From contig NZ_JABFHG010000003.1 in the NCBI RefSeq assembly GCF_013112485.1, positions 310,001 to 374,000 of the forward strand: 64,000 nt of DNA, in the 5' to 3' direction. The notes below the pieces were generated by a model. It was not told where the DNA came from. It made no database searches and saw only the letters and a list, made by a program, of their open reading frames with translations. Made by a program: the position numbers and the translations under genes. Within the stretch, counting starts at the first letter, position 1, and every line of letters starts with the position of its first letter. Positions 17,121 to 25,639 of the stretch are shown here, piece by piece. The stretch is from Roseicella sp. DB1501 (GTDB taxonomy: Bacteria > Pseudomonadota > Alphaproteobacteria > Acetobacterales > Acetobacteraceae).

Positions 17121-18721
17121 CCCAGATGCACCGGCGTCATGTCCTGGAACCAGCTCTGCGCCTGGGTGAAGCCGCGCACCCGCGGCCCGAGCGCGCGCGG
17201 GTTCAGGTCATGCACCACCCAGAGCCACATCGCCTGGTCGACGATCCGCGCATGCAGCTTCGCCAGCAGCCGGTCCTGCTCCTCCCGGTCGAAGGCCAGC
17301 TTCGCCTCGGCGGCGAGGGCATCGGCCTCGGCATCCTCGAAGGCGCCCCAGTTGAAGCCCTGGGGCGGGCGCATGCGGGACCAGCTCGTGCCGATCAGGC
17401 CGATATCGGGATCCCAGTAGCCCCAGGAATTGTTGATGCCGGCAAGGCCCCTGTTCTCCGGCGCGAAGGCGCCGCCGCGCCGGCGGGCGCGCAGGGCTTC
17501 CCATTCCATCACCTCGAAATCGAGCTGCACGCCGACCTCGGCGAGGGTCTGCTGGATGAGGTCGTTCATCGGCTGCGGCTGCATCTGGCCGGAGCCGCTG
17601 GTCGAGATGCCGACCTTCAGCTTCAACGGGTTGCGCGCGCCGTAGCCGGCCGCGGCGAGCAGGCGCCGCGCCTCGCCCTGGTCCAGCCGCAGCCTGAAGG
17701 ACGGGGTGCCGAACCAGGGATGGCCGGGATTGACCATGCCCTGCGCCGGCACCGCGGTGCCGCCGAGCAGGGTGACCAGCCCCTCCCGGTCGATGGCGAG
17801 GTTCAGCGCGCGCCGCACCCGCAGGTCGCGCGTCGGCGCATCCGGTAGGGTGGAGAGCTGATAGGGCCAGACATGCGGATAGAGGTTGGTCACGATCTGC
17901 ATGCCGGCCTGGCGCAGCCGCGGCAGGGCATCCGGCGGCGGCGCCTCGATCCAGTCCACCTGGCCGGAGAGCAGGGCGGAGACGCGGGTATTGGCATCCG
18001 GCACGGTCAGCAGCACCTGCCGGTCGGCCTTCGGGATGCGGTCCGGATCCCAGTATGCCGGGTTGCGCACCAGCTCCGCCCGCTGCCGCGGCACCAGCCG
18101 GTCCAGCATCCAGGGTCCGGTTCCGGAGGGACGCATCGCCACCCTGGTCCAGTCGCCGCCCATCTCCACCCAACGGCGCGGCGAGGAGATGAAGATGTTG
18201 CTGACCTGGTAGGGAAAGACCGCGTCCGGCGTCTTGGTGACGATCTGTACCGTCATGGGGTCGAGCGCGCGGTACTCGGCGATGTTGGCGATATAGGTGG
18301 CGGCCTGCACCATCTGCGTCTGGTCGTAATGCGGCGCCTCGCGCCGCAGCAGCTTGTCGAGGTTCCAGACGACATCGGCCGCACCGAAGGGCGATCCGTC
18401 GTGGAAGGCGACGCCGGGGCGCAGATGGAAGGTCCAGCCGCGCCGCGTCTCGCGGTCCACCTCCCAGCGCAGCGCCAGGCCGGGACGGTGCCGCGCCGCC
18501 GCGTCATGCTTCGACAGGTCCCAGTTGATGAGGCAGTCATAGAGCTGATAGCCGATGAAGCGCTGCCCCTCGCCGCCCTGGCTGGGCTGGCCGGTGGTGA
18601 GCGGGATGTCGGCCAGCGTCGTGGCGACCCGCAGCACGTTTTCCGCCGCATCGGCGGGCAGGCCGGGCAGCAGCGCGGCCGCCGTGCCCAGCCGCAGCAC
18701 ATCGCGTCGGTGCAGACCCAT
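17117..18721 (-). CDS. ABC transporter binding protein, family 5 (peptide/nickel type)
   Basis: A 534-residue periplasmic protein with a signal peptide (HRRDVLRLGTAAALLPGLPA) and family 5 blocks WTFHLRPGVAFHDGSPFGA, RPSGTGPWMLDRLVP, RALNLAIDREGLVTLLGG and LLAAAGYGA. Known members bind peptides, nickel chelates, opines or glutathione. No permease or ATPase is adjacent; instead the next genes are an AbrB-type membrane protein and an amidase, and a Kelch protein gene ends 51 bases upstream. It must therefore use membrane components encoded elsewhere, or work differently. Confidence 0.9.
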   Translation of the reverse strand: MGLHRRDVLRLGTAAALLPGLPADAAENVLRVATTLADIPLTTGQPSQGGEGQRFIGYQLYDCLINWDLSKHDAAARHRPGLALRWEVDRETRRGWTFHLRPGVAFHDGSPFGAADVVWNLDKLLRREAPHYDQTQMVQAATYIANIAEYRALDPMTVQIVTKTPDAVFPYQVSNIFISSPRRWVEMGGDWTRVAMRPSGTGPWMLDRLVPRQRAELVRNPAYWDPDRIPKADRQVLLTVPDANTRVSALLSGQVDWIEAPPPDALPRLRQAGMQIVTNLYPHVWPYQLSTLPDAPTRDLRVRRALNLAIDREGLVTLLGGTAVPAQGMVNPGHPWFGTPSFRLRLDQGEARRLLAAAGYGARNPLKLKVGISTSGSGQMQPQPMNDLIQQTLAEVGVQLDFEVMEWEALRARRRGGAFAPENRGLAGINNSWGYWDPDIGLIGTSWSRMRPPQGFNWGAFEDAEADALAAEAKLAFDREEQDRLLAKLHARIVDQAMWLWVVHDLNPRALGPRVRGFTQAQSWFQDMTPVHLG

Positions 18722-18772
18722 GCCGCCTCTCCTGACCTTGCGGCATGGTGCATTGCAAGCGGCGTGCCGCTC

Positions 18773-19900
18773 TCAGGCCAGCGTGAAGGCCTCGTGCACC
18801 GCCGACTGCACTGCCCCGCCCGTCACAGCGCCGCCGCCGGCCACGTAGATCGCGTCGCCCAGCGTCGTGGCGCCCACGGCGTGGCGCGGCGTCAGCATGG
18901 GCGCGTGGGACTGCCAGGTATCGGCGGCCGGATCGTAGCTCTCCATCTGGCCGAACACCCTGGCCTGGGTGATGCGCCCGTCCGCGACGACCCCGGCCTC
19001 GCCGCCCATGGCGAAGAAGCGGCCGCGATAGATCACCAGCCCATGGCCGGAGCGCGCCGTGGGCAGCGGCGCGCGCAGCTCCCAGGTGTCGCGGGCCGCG
19101 ACGTAAACATGGTGCAGGTCCGTGTTGTACTCGAAGGTGTTGAAGCGGCCGCCGATGACGTGGATGCCGCCGTCATGGGCCACGCAGCCGACATGGTCGC
19201 GCGCGCCGGGCAGCGCCTTCAGCCTCGCCCAGCGGTCGGCCTGGGGGTCGTAGACCTCGTGCCATCCGACGCTGGCGCGCTCCAGGGTCGGCTCCGAGGC
19301 GCCGCCGATCAGGTGGATCCTTCCGCCCAGCGCCACCGCCGCCGCCGCGCCGCGCGGGCGCGGCAGTGGCGCGATCGGTACCCAGCGGTCGCTGGCCACC
19401 TCATAGGCATAGGCATTGTGGTCGGGGTTGCGGTTCTGCTCGATGAAGCCGCCGAGCGCGTAGACCCGCCCGGCATCGGCGCAGACCGCGACATGGTTGG
19501 CGCCGCGCGGCAGCGGCGCCGCGACCAGCCACCGATCCGCCGCGGGATCGTAGACATGGTGATAGGCGCGATCCACGCGGCCTTCGCCATAGCCGCCGAC
19601 GATGTGCATGCGGCCCTCCCAGGCGGTCGCCCAGGCCATCTCCGAGCGCGGCAGCGGCAGGGCGGCGCGCGGGCTCCATCGCCCCGGTGGTCCGGGCGGC
19701 GCCGGGCTGTCGATGACGCGCTGCGCCTCCTGGTCCGGCATCAGGTGGCTCATCGTGCCGCCGCCCTGCAGGCGGGCATAGGGTTCGGGCGAGGGCGCGG
19801 CCGGCTGCAGCCCGCCATGCGCCGCATGCTGCGCGCGGGCCGTGCGGGCGCCGAGCGCCGCCGCGCCCATGCCCAGTGCCAAGACGCTGCGTCGGTCCAT
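18773..19900 (-). CDS. secreted Kelch-repeat protein
   Basis: A 375-residue protein with a twin-arginine-like signal (MDRRSVLALGMGAAALGA). It has five to six Kelch beta-propeller blades, each with a Gly-Gly pair and a later Tyr-Asp-Pro-x-x-Asp-x-Trp, for example IVGGYGEGRVDRAYHH with VYDPAADRWLVAAPLP, and IGGRFNTFEYNTDLHHVY. Propellers of this class serve as binding scaffolds or, in NanM, as sialic acid mutarotase. The ATG at 19900 follows GGAGGAGGAAG. It is the first gene of a possible four-gene run with the binding protein, AbrB protein and amidase. The ligand is unknown. Confidence 0.85.
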   Translation of the reverse strand: MDRRSVLALGMGAAALGARTARAQHAAHGGLQPAAPSPEPYARLQGGGTMSHLMPDQEAQRVIDSPAPPGPPGRWSPRAALPLPRSEMAWATAWEGRMHIVGGYGEGRVDRAYHHVYDPAADRWLVAAPLPRGANHVAVCADAGRVYALGGFIEQNRNPDHNAYAYEVASDRWVPIAPLPRPRGAAAAVALGGRIHLIGGASEPTLERASVGWHEVYDPQADRWARLKALPGARDHVGCVAHDGGIHVIGGRFNTFEYNTDLHHVYVAARDTWELRAPLPTARSGHGLVIYRGRFFAMGGEAGVVADGRITQARVFGQMESYDPAADTWQSHAPMLTPRHAVGATTLGDAIYVAGGGAVTGGAVQSAVHEAFTLA

Positions 19901-20209
19901 CCCGTCTTCCTCCTCCGCGGCCCGGCCCGGCATGATGCGACGCGACGCGATGCCGCGATCGGGTCAACTGGCAGGTCATACCAACGGCCCTCCTGCGTGA
20001 CCGCATGCGGACCCCGTTCGGGGCCTCCGGCCGGTCAGGCGACCGATCCATTGATATAAGGTGATGTACGGGCCGGCTGCTAGAATGGGGACCGGGCCGC
20101 AGGGGCGGCCAGGGCCATGGCGGCCAGGGCCATCGTCCCTCGGGCCGAGGGCGTCACGCGCGGGGTCGGGCCGCAGGCCGCCCCGCCGGCAGGTGGGAGG
20201 GGATGCAGC
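19901..20209. other. intergenic region between divergent genes
   Basis: The stretch separates the Kelch gene (minus) from a Bug receptor gene (plus). It includes a hairpin-like run GGACCCCGTTCGGGGCC near 20009 and an AT-richer patch with TTGATATAAGG (from 20053) and TAGAAT (from 20083). The boxes are not at a good sigma-70 spacing. No coding sequence was recognised. Confidence 0.4.
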
Positions 20210-21205
20210 ATGAACGGGATTGTCCGCCGGGAGGCGGCCAGGGCGACGCGCCGCGCGCTCCTGGCCTTGCCGGGCCTTCTCGCCGCCACCGCTGGCCAGG
20301 CCGAGGCCGCTTGGCCGGATCGCCCGGTGCGGCTGCTCATCGGCTATCCGCCCGGCGGACCGACCGATTTCATCGGCCGCCTCGCCGCGGCCGGCCTGCA
20401 ATCGGCCTGGGGGCAGACAGTGGTGGTGGAGAACCGCGCCGGCGCCTCCTCCTCCGTCGCGGCGGAGGTCGTGGCGCGGGCGGCGCCGGATGGGCTGACG
20501 CTCTTCTTCGCCTCGAATGCCGTCGTGCTGAACGCGGTGCTGCACCCGAACCTGCCCTATGCCCTGCCCGAGAGCTTCGCGCCCGTCGGCACCTTCTGCA
20601 CCGCGCCCAACCTCTTCTGGTGCGCCGCAAGTCAGCCCTGGCGCGACCTGGCGGCGGTGGCCGCGGCCGCGCGGGCCGCGCCGGGCAGCCTGGCCTATGG
20701 CACCACGGGCATCGGCGGGACCGGGCATTTCGGCGGGGAGACGCTGTGCCGGGCGCTCGGCATCTCGCTCACCCATGTGCCCTATCGCGGCACCGCGCCC
20801 TTGATGCAGGACGTGCTCGGGGGGCGCGTACCGCTTCTCGGCCATGGGATCGCCGGCGCGATGGGCCCCTACCAGGCGGGGCAGATCCGGCCGCTCGCGG
20901 TGCTCGGGCCGAAGCGCGCCCCGGAACTGCCCGAGGTGCCGACCATGGCGGAGCTCGGCCATCCGGTGCCGGATTCCGGCCTGTGGTTCGGCGTCGCGGC
21001 CCCGGCCGGCACGCCGTCCGCCCTCGTCGAGCGCATGGCGCGCGACCTGGAGGCCTTCACCGGCACGGAGGAGGTGCGCCGGAAGCTCGCCACGCAAGGA
21101 GCCATCCCGGACTTCACGGGGCCGCAGGCGCTGACGGCTCGCATCCGCGCCGAATTGGCGACCTGGCAGGAGATCGCCCGCAGCGCCGGCATCAAGCCGG
21201 AGTAG
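20210..21205 (+). CDS. tripartite tricarboxylate transporter (Bug family) binding protein
   Basis: A 331-residue periplasmic binding protein with a signal peptide (ATRRALLALPGLLAATAGQA), then the Bug motif VRLLIGYPPGGPTDFIGRLA, VVVENRAGASSSVAAE, and THVPYRGTAPLMQDVLGG. The ATG at 20210 follows GGGAGGGG at good spacing. It stands alone: no TctA or TctB is nearby, as is usual for the expanded Bug family in Acetobacteraceae and Burkholderiales. It converges on a family 6 binding protein gene 17 bases downstream. The ligand is unknown. Confidence 0.9.
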   Translation: MNGIVRREAARATRRALLALPGLLAATAGQAEAAWPDRPVRLLIGYPPGGPTDFIGRLAAAGLQSAWGQTVVVENRAGASSSVAAEVVARAAPDGLTLFFASNAVVLNAVLHPNLPYALPESFAPVGTFCTAPNLFWCAASQPWRDLAAVAAAARAAPGSLAYGTTGIGGTGHFGGETLCRALGISLTHVPYRGTAPLMQDVLGGRVPLLGHGIAGAMGPYQAGQIRPLAVLGPKRAPELPEVPTMAELGHPVPDSGLWFGVAAPAGTPSALVERMARDLEAFTGTEEVRRKLATQGAIPDFTGPQALTARIRAELATWQEIARSAGIKPE

Positions 21206-21222
21206 CGGGCAGTGCCCTGGGA

Positions 21223-22413
21223 TCAGGCGTAGCCGGGCGCCAGCCGGAAGGTCCCGTTCTGGAAGGAGTTGGCCTGCGACATCACGACGCTGTCGTCCGG
21301 ATAGCCGTTGTGCTGGCTGGCCGAGAAGCCGTAGCGGCCGAAGATGCCGTCGAAGGGGCCGGAGGCGTTCCAGTAGGCGGCCATCTGGTCCGGCTTCTCG
21401 CCGGCATGCTGCACCGCCGCGGCGACGAGCGTGGCGATGTCGTAGCCGGCCGCGATCCACCAGAGCAGCGTGTCCGAGGTTTCGACCTGCGCCTTCCGCA
21501 GCCGCGCGACGAGATCGGCCGTCCGCTCCGGCAGCTTGCCGTCCTCGCCGTAGCAGCAGGTGCGGAAATTGGTCTGGTAGACCTTCTGCCAGTTCTCCGG
21601 CCGCTCGAGCAGCGCCTTGGTCTGGCCGGAGCCGAGCGTCGGCTGGCCGGCCACGGGCACGTCCCAACCCATGGCGCCGCGGGTGTTCAGGATGCGCGCC
21701 AGCAGGCTGGGATTGACGCTCCAGGGCATGATCGCCTTCGCGCCGGCATTCCGCATGCGCATCATGTCCGGCAGGAGGTCGGGCTGGTTCGCGTCGATCG
21801 ACCCTTCGTAGACGACCGAGGCGCCGGCCGCGGTCAGCATCGCCGCGAAGGCCTTGACCGAGGAGGTTCCGTAGCCGGTCGTGTCGCCGATGACGGCGAT
21901 CTCCCGGATCTTCAGGATGTCCATGACATAGCGGTTGGCGGCCGCGCCGACCTGCTGGTTGGACGGCGCCGTGCGGAAGGCGAGCGGGTATTTCTCGGCG
22001 TCGATCACCTCGTCGACGAAGCAGGGATTGAGCTGCGGCGTCCGTGCCCGGGCGATGACGGCCGTGCAGGCGAGCGCCTCGCCCGAATTGCCGGGGCCGT
22101 AGATCACATGGACCTTCTCGCTGCGCGTCAGCTCGGCCGCGGCGTTCACCGCCTTGGTCGGGTCGCTCTGCGTGTCGCGGGTGATGAGCTCGATCTTGCG
22201 GCCCTGGATGCCGCCGGCGGCGTTGAGCTCGGCGACGCCGAAGCTGACGCCGCGGCCGATGGCGATGCCGGTCGAGGAGGAGGGGCCGGTCAGGGCCGGC
22301 AGCCAGCCGATCTTGATCGGTCCGGACGCCGCCAGGGCAGGCCGTGCCAGGCCGGTGGCGAGCGTGGCGGTGGCGGAGGCCTGCATCAGCCGCCGGCGCG
22401 AGATGTCGGACAT
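21223..22413 (-). CDS. ABC transporter binding protein, Peripla_BP_6 type
   Basis: A 396-residue periplasmic protein with a twin-arginine-type signal (SDISRRRLMQASATATLA), followed by IKIGWLPALTGPSSSTGIAI, GVAELNAAGGIQGRKIELI and DTQSDPTKAVNAAAELT. These are typical of the branched-chain amino acid / amide / urea binding group. GGGAGG precedes the ATG. No permease or ATPase neighbours it. Upstream lie a paired-hairpin repeat and an APS kinase gene fragment. Confidence 0.9.
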   Translation of the reverse strand: MSDISRRRLMQASATATLATGLARPALAASGPIKIGWLPALTGPSSSTGIAIGRGVSFGVAELNAAGGIQGRKIELITRDTQSDPTKAVNAAAELTRSEKVHVIYGPGNSGEALACTAVIARARTPQLNPCFVDEVIDAEKYPLAFRTAPSNQQVGAAANRYVMDILKIREIAVIGDTTGYGTSSVKAFAAMLTAAGASVVYEGSIDANQPDLLPDMMRMRNAGAKAIMPWSVNPSLLARILNTRGAMGWDVPVAGQPTLGSGQTKALLERPENWQKVYQTNFRTCCYGEDGKLPERTADLVARLRKAQVETSDTLLWWIAAGYDIATLVAAAVQHAGEKPDQMAAYWNASGPFDGIFGRYGFSASQHNGYPDDSVVMSQANSFQNGTFRLAPGYA

Positions 22414-22442
22414 GTTTCCCTCCCATCGGGCTTTCCGGGAGG

Positions 22443-22552
22443 CTAGAGCGTGATCGCTTGAGGTGGAAACACCGAACAGCGTGAATCACGCGATCAAACA
22501 ACGGCCTGGACCATGACCCGCGACCCTGTGTGAGCGGATCATGGTCCAGGCG
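22443..22552 (+). repeat. paired-hairpin repeat, family 1, copy A
   Basis: An element of about 110 bases beginning CTAGAGCGTGATCGCTTGAG and ending in GGATCATGGTCCAGG. It has two hairpin parts: GCGTGAT pairing with ATCACGC, and CCTGGACCATGA-CCGC pairing with GCGGATCATGGTCCAGG, joined by the linker GATCAAACAACGG. Full copies are at 43252 and, inverted, at 60039; a partial copy is at 37391. It lies between a binding-protein start and the APS kinase fragment. Confidence 0.85.
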
Positions 22553-22576
22553 AGAACGGAGGGGCAGGCGAGCCGA

Positions 22577-22672
22577 ATGGCCGGGGCGATCCTGAACTTC
22601 ACGGGAATCGGCAGCGCCTATGAGCCGCCGGACGCGCCAGATCCGGTGCTGCAGCATCTCATGCTGGCGTGA
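22577..22672 (+). pseudogene. C-terminal fragment of an adenylylsulfate kinase (cysC or cysNC)
   Basis: Thirty-one codons plus a stop encode a peptide containing AILNFTGIGSAYEPPDAPDP. This matches the conserved C-terminal block of APS kinases (typically AGEIKNFTGID-x-YEPPENPD). The rest of the gene is missing: upstream, across 25 bases, lies the family 1 repeat, and after the block the frame ends early with QHLMLA. APS kinase makes PAPS from APS, and the next genes are the sulfate importer, so this is probably the scar of a lost sulfate-activation locus. The ATG may not be a used start. Confidence 0.65.
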
Positions 22673-22688
22673 GACATGCCGGTCAGCA

Positions 22689-23834
22689 TCATCCCGAGCG
22701 AAGCGGCAGGCGGCCCGGGCCGGCAGCGCCTCTCGGCAGTCCCGTCTCGTCACGCTCGGCCTGCGCGTCGCTCGGGAAGGCATTTTCCCGGCGGCCATCC
22801 GCGCCGAAGACCTGGGCCGAGAGGAGCCGCAGCCGGCAGGGCTGGCCGCGTTCCAGCGGCACGCCCGGCCGGGCCATCGCATCCAGCGCGACGCCGCCGG
22901 GCAGGTCCACGATCACCCGGGGCTGGGCCTGACTGCCGGGCCGCACCTGCCGCACCCGGCCCTGATCGGCGGCTTCGGCGGCTGGCTCGGCCAGCAGGTC
23001 CCAGGGACGGATGAAGGCCAGCGCCGGGCCGTCCGGCAGCGACACCGCCAGCGGCGGCAGGGCCGCCTGGCCGAACCGCAGCACGCCGCCGCCGACCGCC
23101 CCCTCCAGCCGCGCCGCCTCGCCGACGAAGCCGGCGACGAAGGGCGTGGCCGGCGAATCGAGGATCGCCGCCGGCGCATCGAATTGCGCGATGCGCCCGC
23201 GATCCATCACCGCCACGCGGTCCGCCAGCTCCATGGCCTCCTCCTGGTCATGGGTGACGAGGATGGTCGTGATGCCGAGCCTCTCGTGCAGGCCGCGGAG
23301 CCAGCGCCGCACCTCCCGCCGCACCAGCGCATCCAGCGCCCCGAAGGGCTCGTCCAGCAGCAGGAGCTTCGGTTGGATGGCAAGCGCCCGCGCCAGCGCC
23401 ACGCGCTGCCGCTGGCCACCGGAAAGCTGGTCCGGCCAGCGCCGCTCCAGCTCCGGAATCTGCGTCAGGCGCAGCAGCTCCCGCACCCGCGCCGCCGTCT
23501 CCGCCCGGTCCGGGCGCCGTCCGCGCGGCTGCACGCTGAGGCCAAAGGCGATGTTGTCGAAAACGCTCATGTGGCGGAACAGCGCGTAGTTCTGGAACAC
23601 CACGCCGATGCCGCGCTCCCGCGCCGGCACCCCCGCCATCTCCCGGCCGGCGATGGCGACGCGCCCAGCCTCCTGCGGCTCCAGCCCCGCCAGGACGCGC
23701 AGCAGCGTCGTCTTGCCGGAGCCGGAGGGGCCGAGCAGCGCGGCGAACTCCCCCTCCCGGATCGAGAGGCTCACCCCATCCAGCGCGGCCGTGGCGCCGA
23801 AGCGGCGCACCAGGCCCTCGACGATCACGCTCAT
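22689..23834 (-). CDS. cysA: sulfate/thiosulfate ABC importer ATPase
   Basis: A 381-residue ABC ATPase. Walker A is GPSGSGKTT (about 35-43), the Q-loop is in VVFQNYALFRHMSVFDNIAF, the signature is LSGGQRQRVALARAL, Walker B is LLLLDEPFGALD and the switch is THDQEEAMELADRV. A C-terminal regulatory TOBE-like region follows from about residue 240. It is the last gene of the minus-strand run cysP, cysT, cysW, cysA and begins 63 bases after cysW. The wording of its core (VFDNIAFGL, RRWLRGLHERLGITT) is CysA-like. It energises sulfate uptake in the cytoplasm. Confidence 0.92.
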   Translation of the reverse strand: MSVIVEGLVRRFGATAALDGVSLSIREGEFAALLGPSGSGKTTLLRVLAGLEPQEAGRVAIAGREMAGVPARERGIGVVFQNYALFRHMSVFDNIAFGLSVQPRGRRPDRAETAARVRELLRLTQIPELERRWPDQLSGGQRQRVALARALAIQPKLLLLDEPFGALDALVRREVRRWLRGLHERLGITTILVTHDQEEAMELADRVAVMDRGRIAQFDAPAAILDSPATPFVAGFVGEAARLEGAVGGGVLRFGQAALPPLAVSLPDGPALAFIRPWDLLAEPAAEAADQGRVRQVRPGSQAQPRVIVDLPGGVALDAMARPGVPLERGQPCRLRLLSAQVFGADGRRENAFPSDAQAERDETGLPRGAAGPGRLPLRSG

Positions 23835-23897
23835 CCCGCCTCTCCCGCCGGCATGCCGCTCCTTTCACCCATGGGGGCTGCCCATGCGTCCCTGGGG

Positions 23898-24791
23898 CTA
23901 CACCTGCACAAACGGGAGCAGCAGGCCACCGGAAACGACCGTCAGCATCCGCATCGGCGCGCCCTCGGCCCCGGAGACCCGTCGGCCGGAGAGGCGTTCC
24001 AGCACCGATTTCGCAACGAGGGTGACGAGGCCGAGCAGCGCCAGCAGCGCCGCCACCGCGGCGGCGCCGGCGAACTGGTACTCGTTGTAGAGGATCTCGA
24101 CATGCAGGGGCATCGTGTTCGTCTGTCCCCGGATATGGCCCGAGACGACCGAGACCGCGCCGAACTCGCCCATGGCGCGGGCATTGCAGAGCAGCACGCC
24201 TGCCAGCAAGGCCCAGCGGATGTTCGGCAGCGTCACCCGCTGGAAGATCTGCCAGCCGCTGGCGCCGAGCGTCGCCGCGGCTTCCTCCTCGGCCCGCCCC
24301 TGGTCCTGCATCAGCGGCAGCACGGTGCGGGCGACGAAGGGGAAGGTGACGAAGAGCGTCGCCAGGACGAGGCCGGGCAGGGCGAAGATCACCTGGATGC
24401 CGCGCGCCTGCAGCCAGGGCCCGAGCCAGCCCTGCAGGCCGAAGACCAGCACGAAGACCAGGCCGGCGATGACCGGAGAGACGGAGAGCGGCAGCTCGAC
24501 CAGCACCAGCAGCAGGCGCTTGCCGGGAAAGTCGTGCTTGGCGATGCACCAGGCGGCGGCGAGCCCGCCCACCGTGTTCAGCGGCACCGAGATGGCGGCG
24601 ACGATCAGCGTCATGCGGATGGCGGCGAGGGTATCGGGCTCGAGGATCGCCGCCCGGGCCACGTCCCAGCCGCGGCGCAGCGCCTCGGCGAAGACGGCGG
24701 CGAGCGGCAGGGCCAGCAGCAGCAGGCCGGTGAGGATCGCCAGAAGGGCGAGCAGGGCGCGGAACCAGCGCGGGTCCTCGGTGGCGTTCAT
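23898..24791 (-). CDS. cysW: sulfate ABC importer permease
   Basis: A 297-residue membrane protein with about six helices. The permease loop [24 protein letters not shown] is the EAA motif that docks on CysA. Other CysW features are [20 protein letters not shown] and the C-terminal [19 protein letters not shown]. Its ATG overlaps the cysT stop by four bases. It forms the transmembrane pair with CysT. Confidence 0.93.
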   Translation of the reverse strand: MNATEDPRWFRALLALLAILTGLLLLALPLAAVFAEALRRGWDVARAAILEPDTLAAIRMTLIVAAISVPLNTVGGLAAAWCIAKHDFPGKRLLLVLVELPLSVSPVIAGLVFVLVFGLQGWLGPWLQARGIQVIFALPGLVLATLFVTFPFVARTVLPLMQDQGRAEEEAAATLGASGWQIFQRVTLPNIRWALLAGVLLCNARAMGEFGAVSVVSGHIRGQTNTMPLHVEILYNEYQFAGAAAVAALLALLGLVTLVAKSVLERLSGRRVSGAEGAPMRMLTVVSGGLLLPFVQV

Positions 24792-25639
24792 GCCAGCCCC
24801 CGCCGCAGGGCGCGCTGCGCCAGGTTCAGCAGCAGCAGCACGCCGAAGGCCAGCAGCAGCATCGCCAGACCGATGGCGGCGGCGCCGGCATAGTCGAATT
24901 GCTCCAGCCGGATGGTGATGAGAAGCGGCGCGATCTCGCTCACCATCGGCATGTTGCCGGCGATGAAGATGACGCTGCCATACTCCCCGACCGCCCGGGC
25001 GAAGCCGAGGCCGAAGCCGGTGAGCAGGGCGGGCGCCAGGGCGGGCAGGACGACGCGGCGCAGGGTCTGCAGGCGGCTTGCGCCGAGGGTCGCCGCGGCT
25101 TCCTCCGCCTCCCGCCCGAGGTCGCGCAGCACCGGCTCCACCGTTCGGGCGGTGAAGGGCAGGGCGACGAAGAGCAGGGCGACGACGATGCCGGCCGGGG
25201 TGAAGGCCACCTGCCAGCCGAACCAGGCGGCCAGCGGCGCGCCGAGCCAGCCATTCGGCGCCAGCAGCGCCGTCAGCGCCAGGCCGGCAACGGCGGTGGG
25301 CAGGGCGAAGGGCAGGTCGATGGCGGCATCCAGCACGGCGCGGCCGGGAAAGCGCAGCCGCACCACCGCCCAGGCCAGCAGCAGGCCGAGCGGCGCGGCG
25401 AGGGCCGCCGCCAGCAGCGCCGCGCCGAAGGACAGCCTCAGCGAGGCGGCGACGCGCGGCTCCGCCAGCGAGGCCCAGAGCCCGTCCAGGCCCAGCTCGA
25501 AGGGCCGCAGCAGCAGGGCGAGCAGCGGCACCAGGACGATGGCGGAAAGCCAGAACAGCGTGATGCCGAAGGCGAGGCCGAAGCCCGGGATGGCCGTCTG
25601 CCGCCGGGCCCGGGGGGAAAGGGCGGGGCCGGCGCTCAT
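24788..25639 (-). CDS. cysT: sulfate ABC importer permease
   Basis: A 283-residue membrane protein with about six helices. The EAA loop reads [20 protein letters not shown], and the typical CysT/CysU block [20 protein letters not shown] follows near residue 210, then [19 protein letters not shown]. Both its start (with cysP) and its stop (with cysW) overlap neighbours by four bases, so the three genes are translationally coupled. The gene is also called cysU. Confidence 0.93.
   Translation of the reverse strand: MSAGPALSPRARRQTAIPGFGLAFGITLFWLSAIVLVPLLALLLRPFELGLDGLWASLAEPRVAASLRLSFGAALLAAALAAPLGLLLAWAVVRLRFPGRAVLDAAIDLPFALPTAVAGLALTALLAPNGWLGAPLAAWFGWQVAFTPAGIVVALLFVALPFTARTVEPVLRDLGREAEEAAATLGASRLQTLRRVVLPALAPALLTGFGLGFARAVGEYGSVIFIAGNMPMVSEIAPLLITIRLEQFDYAGAAAIGLAMLLLAFGVLLLLNLAQRALRRGLA

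Noticed and set aside
22443-22552. Family 1 repeat considered as a CRISPR or attachment site
   Set aside because: Copies are single, far apart and lack spacers or an integrase gene; the two-hairpin plan fits a REP-like element better.
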